Below are positions 6,848 to 8,047 of a DNA stretch of 8,047 bases, in pieces. Source of the stretch: Pseudomonadota bacterium (GTDB lineage Bacteria; Pseudomonadota; Gammaproteobacteria; Steroidobacterales; Steroidobacteraceae). The position numbers and the translations under genes are program-made. Every line of letters begins with the position of its first letter. Positions within the stretch are counted from its first letter, which is position 1. The DNA is taken from the NCBI GenBank assembly GCA_021815905.1, contig JAKAZP010000104.1, forward strand, positions 1-8,047, in the 5' to 3' direction. The notes beneath the pieces were generated by a model. It ran no database searches. It saw only the letters and a program-made list of their open reading frames with translations, and was not told the DNA's origin.

Positions 6848-8047
6848 ATGCGAAATCATCTCGCAGCCGGCGCGCTGTGTTGTCTGATGGCGGCGGCCGC
6901 GGCTCACGGCTCCGGCCTCATCTGCCGGTCCGCCCCCGCCCTGTCGGCCGATCTGGCGGCCCATCGCATCACCTCGCGGGCGCTGGTCGCGGAATACGAA
7001 GCGCGCATCCGCCGGCTCAATCCCGAGATTCACGCCGTCATCGGACTGAACCCACGCGCCGTCTCGGAGGCGCGCGCCTCGGATGCGCGGCGCGCCGCGG
7101 GCAAGGCGCTCGGGCCGCTCGACGGCCTGCCCATCCTGGTGAAGGACAACATCGGCATCCGGGGCCTGCCCACCACCGCCGGCTCCCTGGCGCTCCTCGA
7201 TAACATCCGCCCGAGGAGCTCCACCGTCGTGCGCAATCTCAGGCGCGCCGGCGTGGTGATCCTCGGGAGGGCCAACCTCTCGGAGTGGGCCAACTATCGC
7301 TCCCGGCATTCCACCAGCGGCTGGAGCGGCGTCGGCGGCCTGACCCGCAACCCCTACATGCTGGACCGCACGGCCTGCGGCTCGAGCTCGGGGTCCGCGG
7401 CGGCGGTGGCGGCCGGCCTCGCGGCCGCCGCGATCGGCACCGAGACCGACGGCTCGATCAGCTGCCCGTCCGCGATCAACGGCCTGGTGGGACTGAAGCC
7501 CACCGTGGGACTGGTCTCGCGCGCGGGCATCGTACCCGTCAGCCACACCCAGGACACGGCGGGTCCGATCGCCCGCACGGTGCGCGGGGTGGCGATGCTG
7601 CTCACGGCGATGGCGGGCAGCGATCCGGCGGATCCCGCCACGGCGCAGGCCGACGCGCATCGAACGGACTACGTCAAGGCGCTCGACGCGAACGCGCTGC
7701 ACGGCGTGCGCCTCGGCGTCGCGCGGTTTCTGCTCAAGGGTTTCACGCCGCGGACGATGGCGGTCTTCAACCGGGCGCTGGGGGTGCTCGAGGCGCGTGG
7801 GGCCACCCTGGTCGAGGTCGACGACTACGACATGAAGCCGCTCCGGAAGAACGAGAGCATCGTGCTGTCCACCGACTTCAAGGCCGACATCAACGCCTAT
7901 CTCGCCGGATCGCCGCCTGCGGTGAAGACGCGCACCCTCGCCGGGCTCATCCGCTTCGATGATGAGCATCCGCGCGAGATGACCTGGTTCGGGCAGAGCC
8001 TGTTCCTTCAGGCCGAGCGCACCCGGGGGCTGAACAATCCCGCCTAT
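6848..8047 (+). CDS. Exported amidase-signature family hydrolase, peptide-amidase-like, C-terminus cut by window edge
   Basis: The frame is open for 400 codons from ATG 6848 to the window end; relatives are about 500-550 aa, so roughly 100-150 residues are missing. A hydrophobic Ala-rich signal peptide (residues 5-20) predicts export. The amidase-signature core is clear: LDGLPILVKDNIGIRG (91-106) supplies catalytic K99; CGSSSGSAAAVAAG (177-190) supplies the cis-serine S179; GTETDGSISCPSAINGLVG (197-215) supplies nucleophile S203. The 24-residue gap between the two serines matches that of fatty acid amide hydrolase and of Stenotrophomonas peptide amidase. The ETDGSI form of the nucleophile loop is that of peptide-amidase-like members, unlike the DTGGSI of GatA and other amidases. 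The enzyme therefore likely hydrolyses an amide, perhaps a C-terminal peptide amide, but the substrate cannot be read from the sequence. GatA is unlikely: there is a signal peptide and no gatB or gatC nearby. It is the third gene of the rightward cluster. Confidence 0.93.
   Translation, partial: MRNHLAAGALCCLMAAAAAHGSGLICRSAPALSADLAAHRITSRALVAEYEARIRRLNPEIHAVIGLNPRAVSEARASDARRAAGKALGPLDGLPILVKDNIGIRGLPTTAGSLALLDNIRPRSSTVVRNLRRAGVVILGRANLSEWANYRSRHSTSGWSGVGGLTRNPYMLDRTACGSSSGSAAAVAAGLAAAAIGTETDGSISCPSAINGLVGLKPTVGLVSRAGIVPVSHTQDTAGPIARTVRGVAMLLTAMAGSDPADPATAQADAHRTDYVKALDANALHGVRLGVARFLLKGFTPRTMAVFNRALGVLEARGATLVEVDDYDMKPLRKNESIVLSTDFKADINAYLAGSPPAVKTRTLAGLIRFDDEHPREMTWFGQSLFLQAERTRGLNNPAY

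Noticed and set aside
6686..7969. Minus-strand open frame of 427 codons opposite the amidase
   Set aside because: It is antisense to a clear amidase-signature enzyme, with His/Arg/Gly-rich low-complexity content and no motif.

Overview
The window is strongly GC-rich, with nearly every third codon position G or C, and it carries six genes in two divergent blocks. The gene content (proteobacterial-type GlgC, a short-type alpha-glucan phosphorylase, a secreted DUF192 protein and a peptide-amidase-like amidase) suggests a high-GC proteobacterium, most likely gammaproteobacterial. That assignment is an inference from protein style only. No rRNA, tRNA, CRISPR array, insertion sequence or phage gene was seen.

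Left block (minus strand, positions 5558 down to 1): a compact glycogen/alpha-glucan operon transcribed leftward in the order glgP (alpha-glucan phosphorylase, 856 aa), glgC (ADP-glucose pyrophosphorylase, 424 aa) and a glycoside hydrolase family 57 gene (561 residues visible, running off the left edge with probably only a short C-terminal tail missing). The gaps are 24 and 5 nt, so co-transcription is very likely. One transcript would therefore carry the committed step of glycogen synthesis (glucose-1-phosphate to ADP-glucose), the phosphorolytic release of glucose-1-phosphate, and a GH57 enzyme that hydrolyses or rearranges alpha-glucan chains. No glycogen synthase (glgA) or GH13 branching enzyme (glgB) lies in the window.

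Right block (plus strand, positions 5675/5699 to 8047): three genes for exported proteins. First is an unrecognised secreted protein with four cysteines (200 or 208 aa). It overlaps by 20 nt a signal-anchored DUF192 protein (171 aa). After 50 nt comes an exported amidase-signature hydrolase (400 residues visible, running off the right edge) with the Lys-cisSer-Ser triad intact.

Between the blocks, positions 5559-5698 hold the divergent promoter region. Two -10-like hexamers (TACACT leftward, TAGACT rightward) each end 7 nt before an ATG, and two 6-7-6 inverted repeats lie beside them. No stretch longer than 300 bases lacks a gene. The region reads as ordinary metabolism plus a small envelope/periplasm cluster. 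I did not find convincing evidence of a new multi-gene system. The points most worth checking are the unknown four-Cys secreted protein, the altered effector-site residues of GlgC, and the possibly leaderless divergent promoters.
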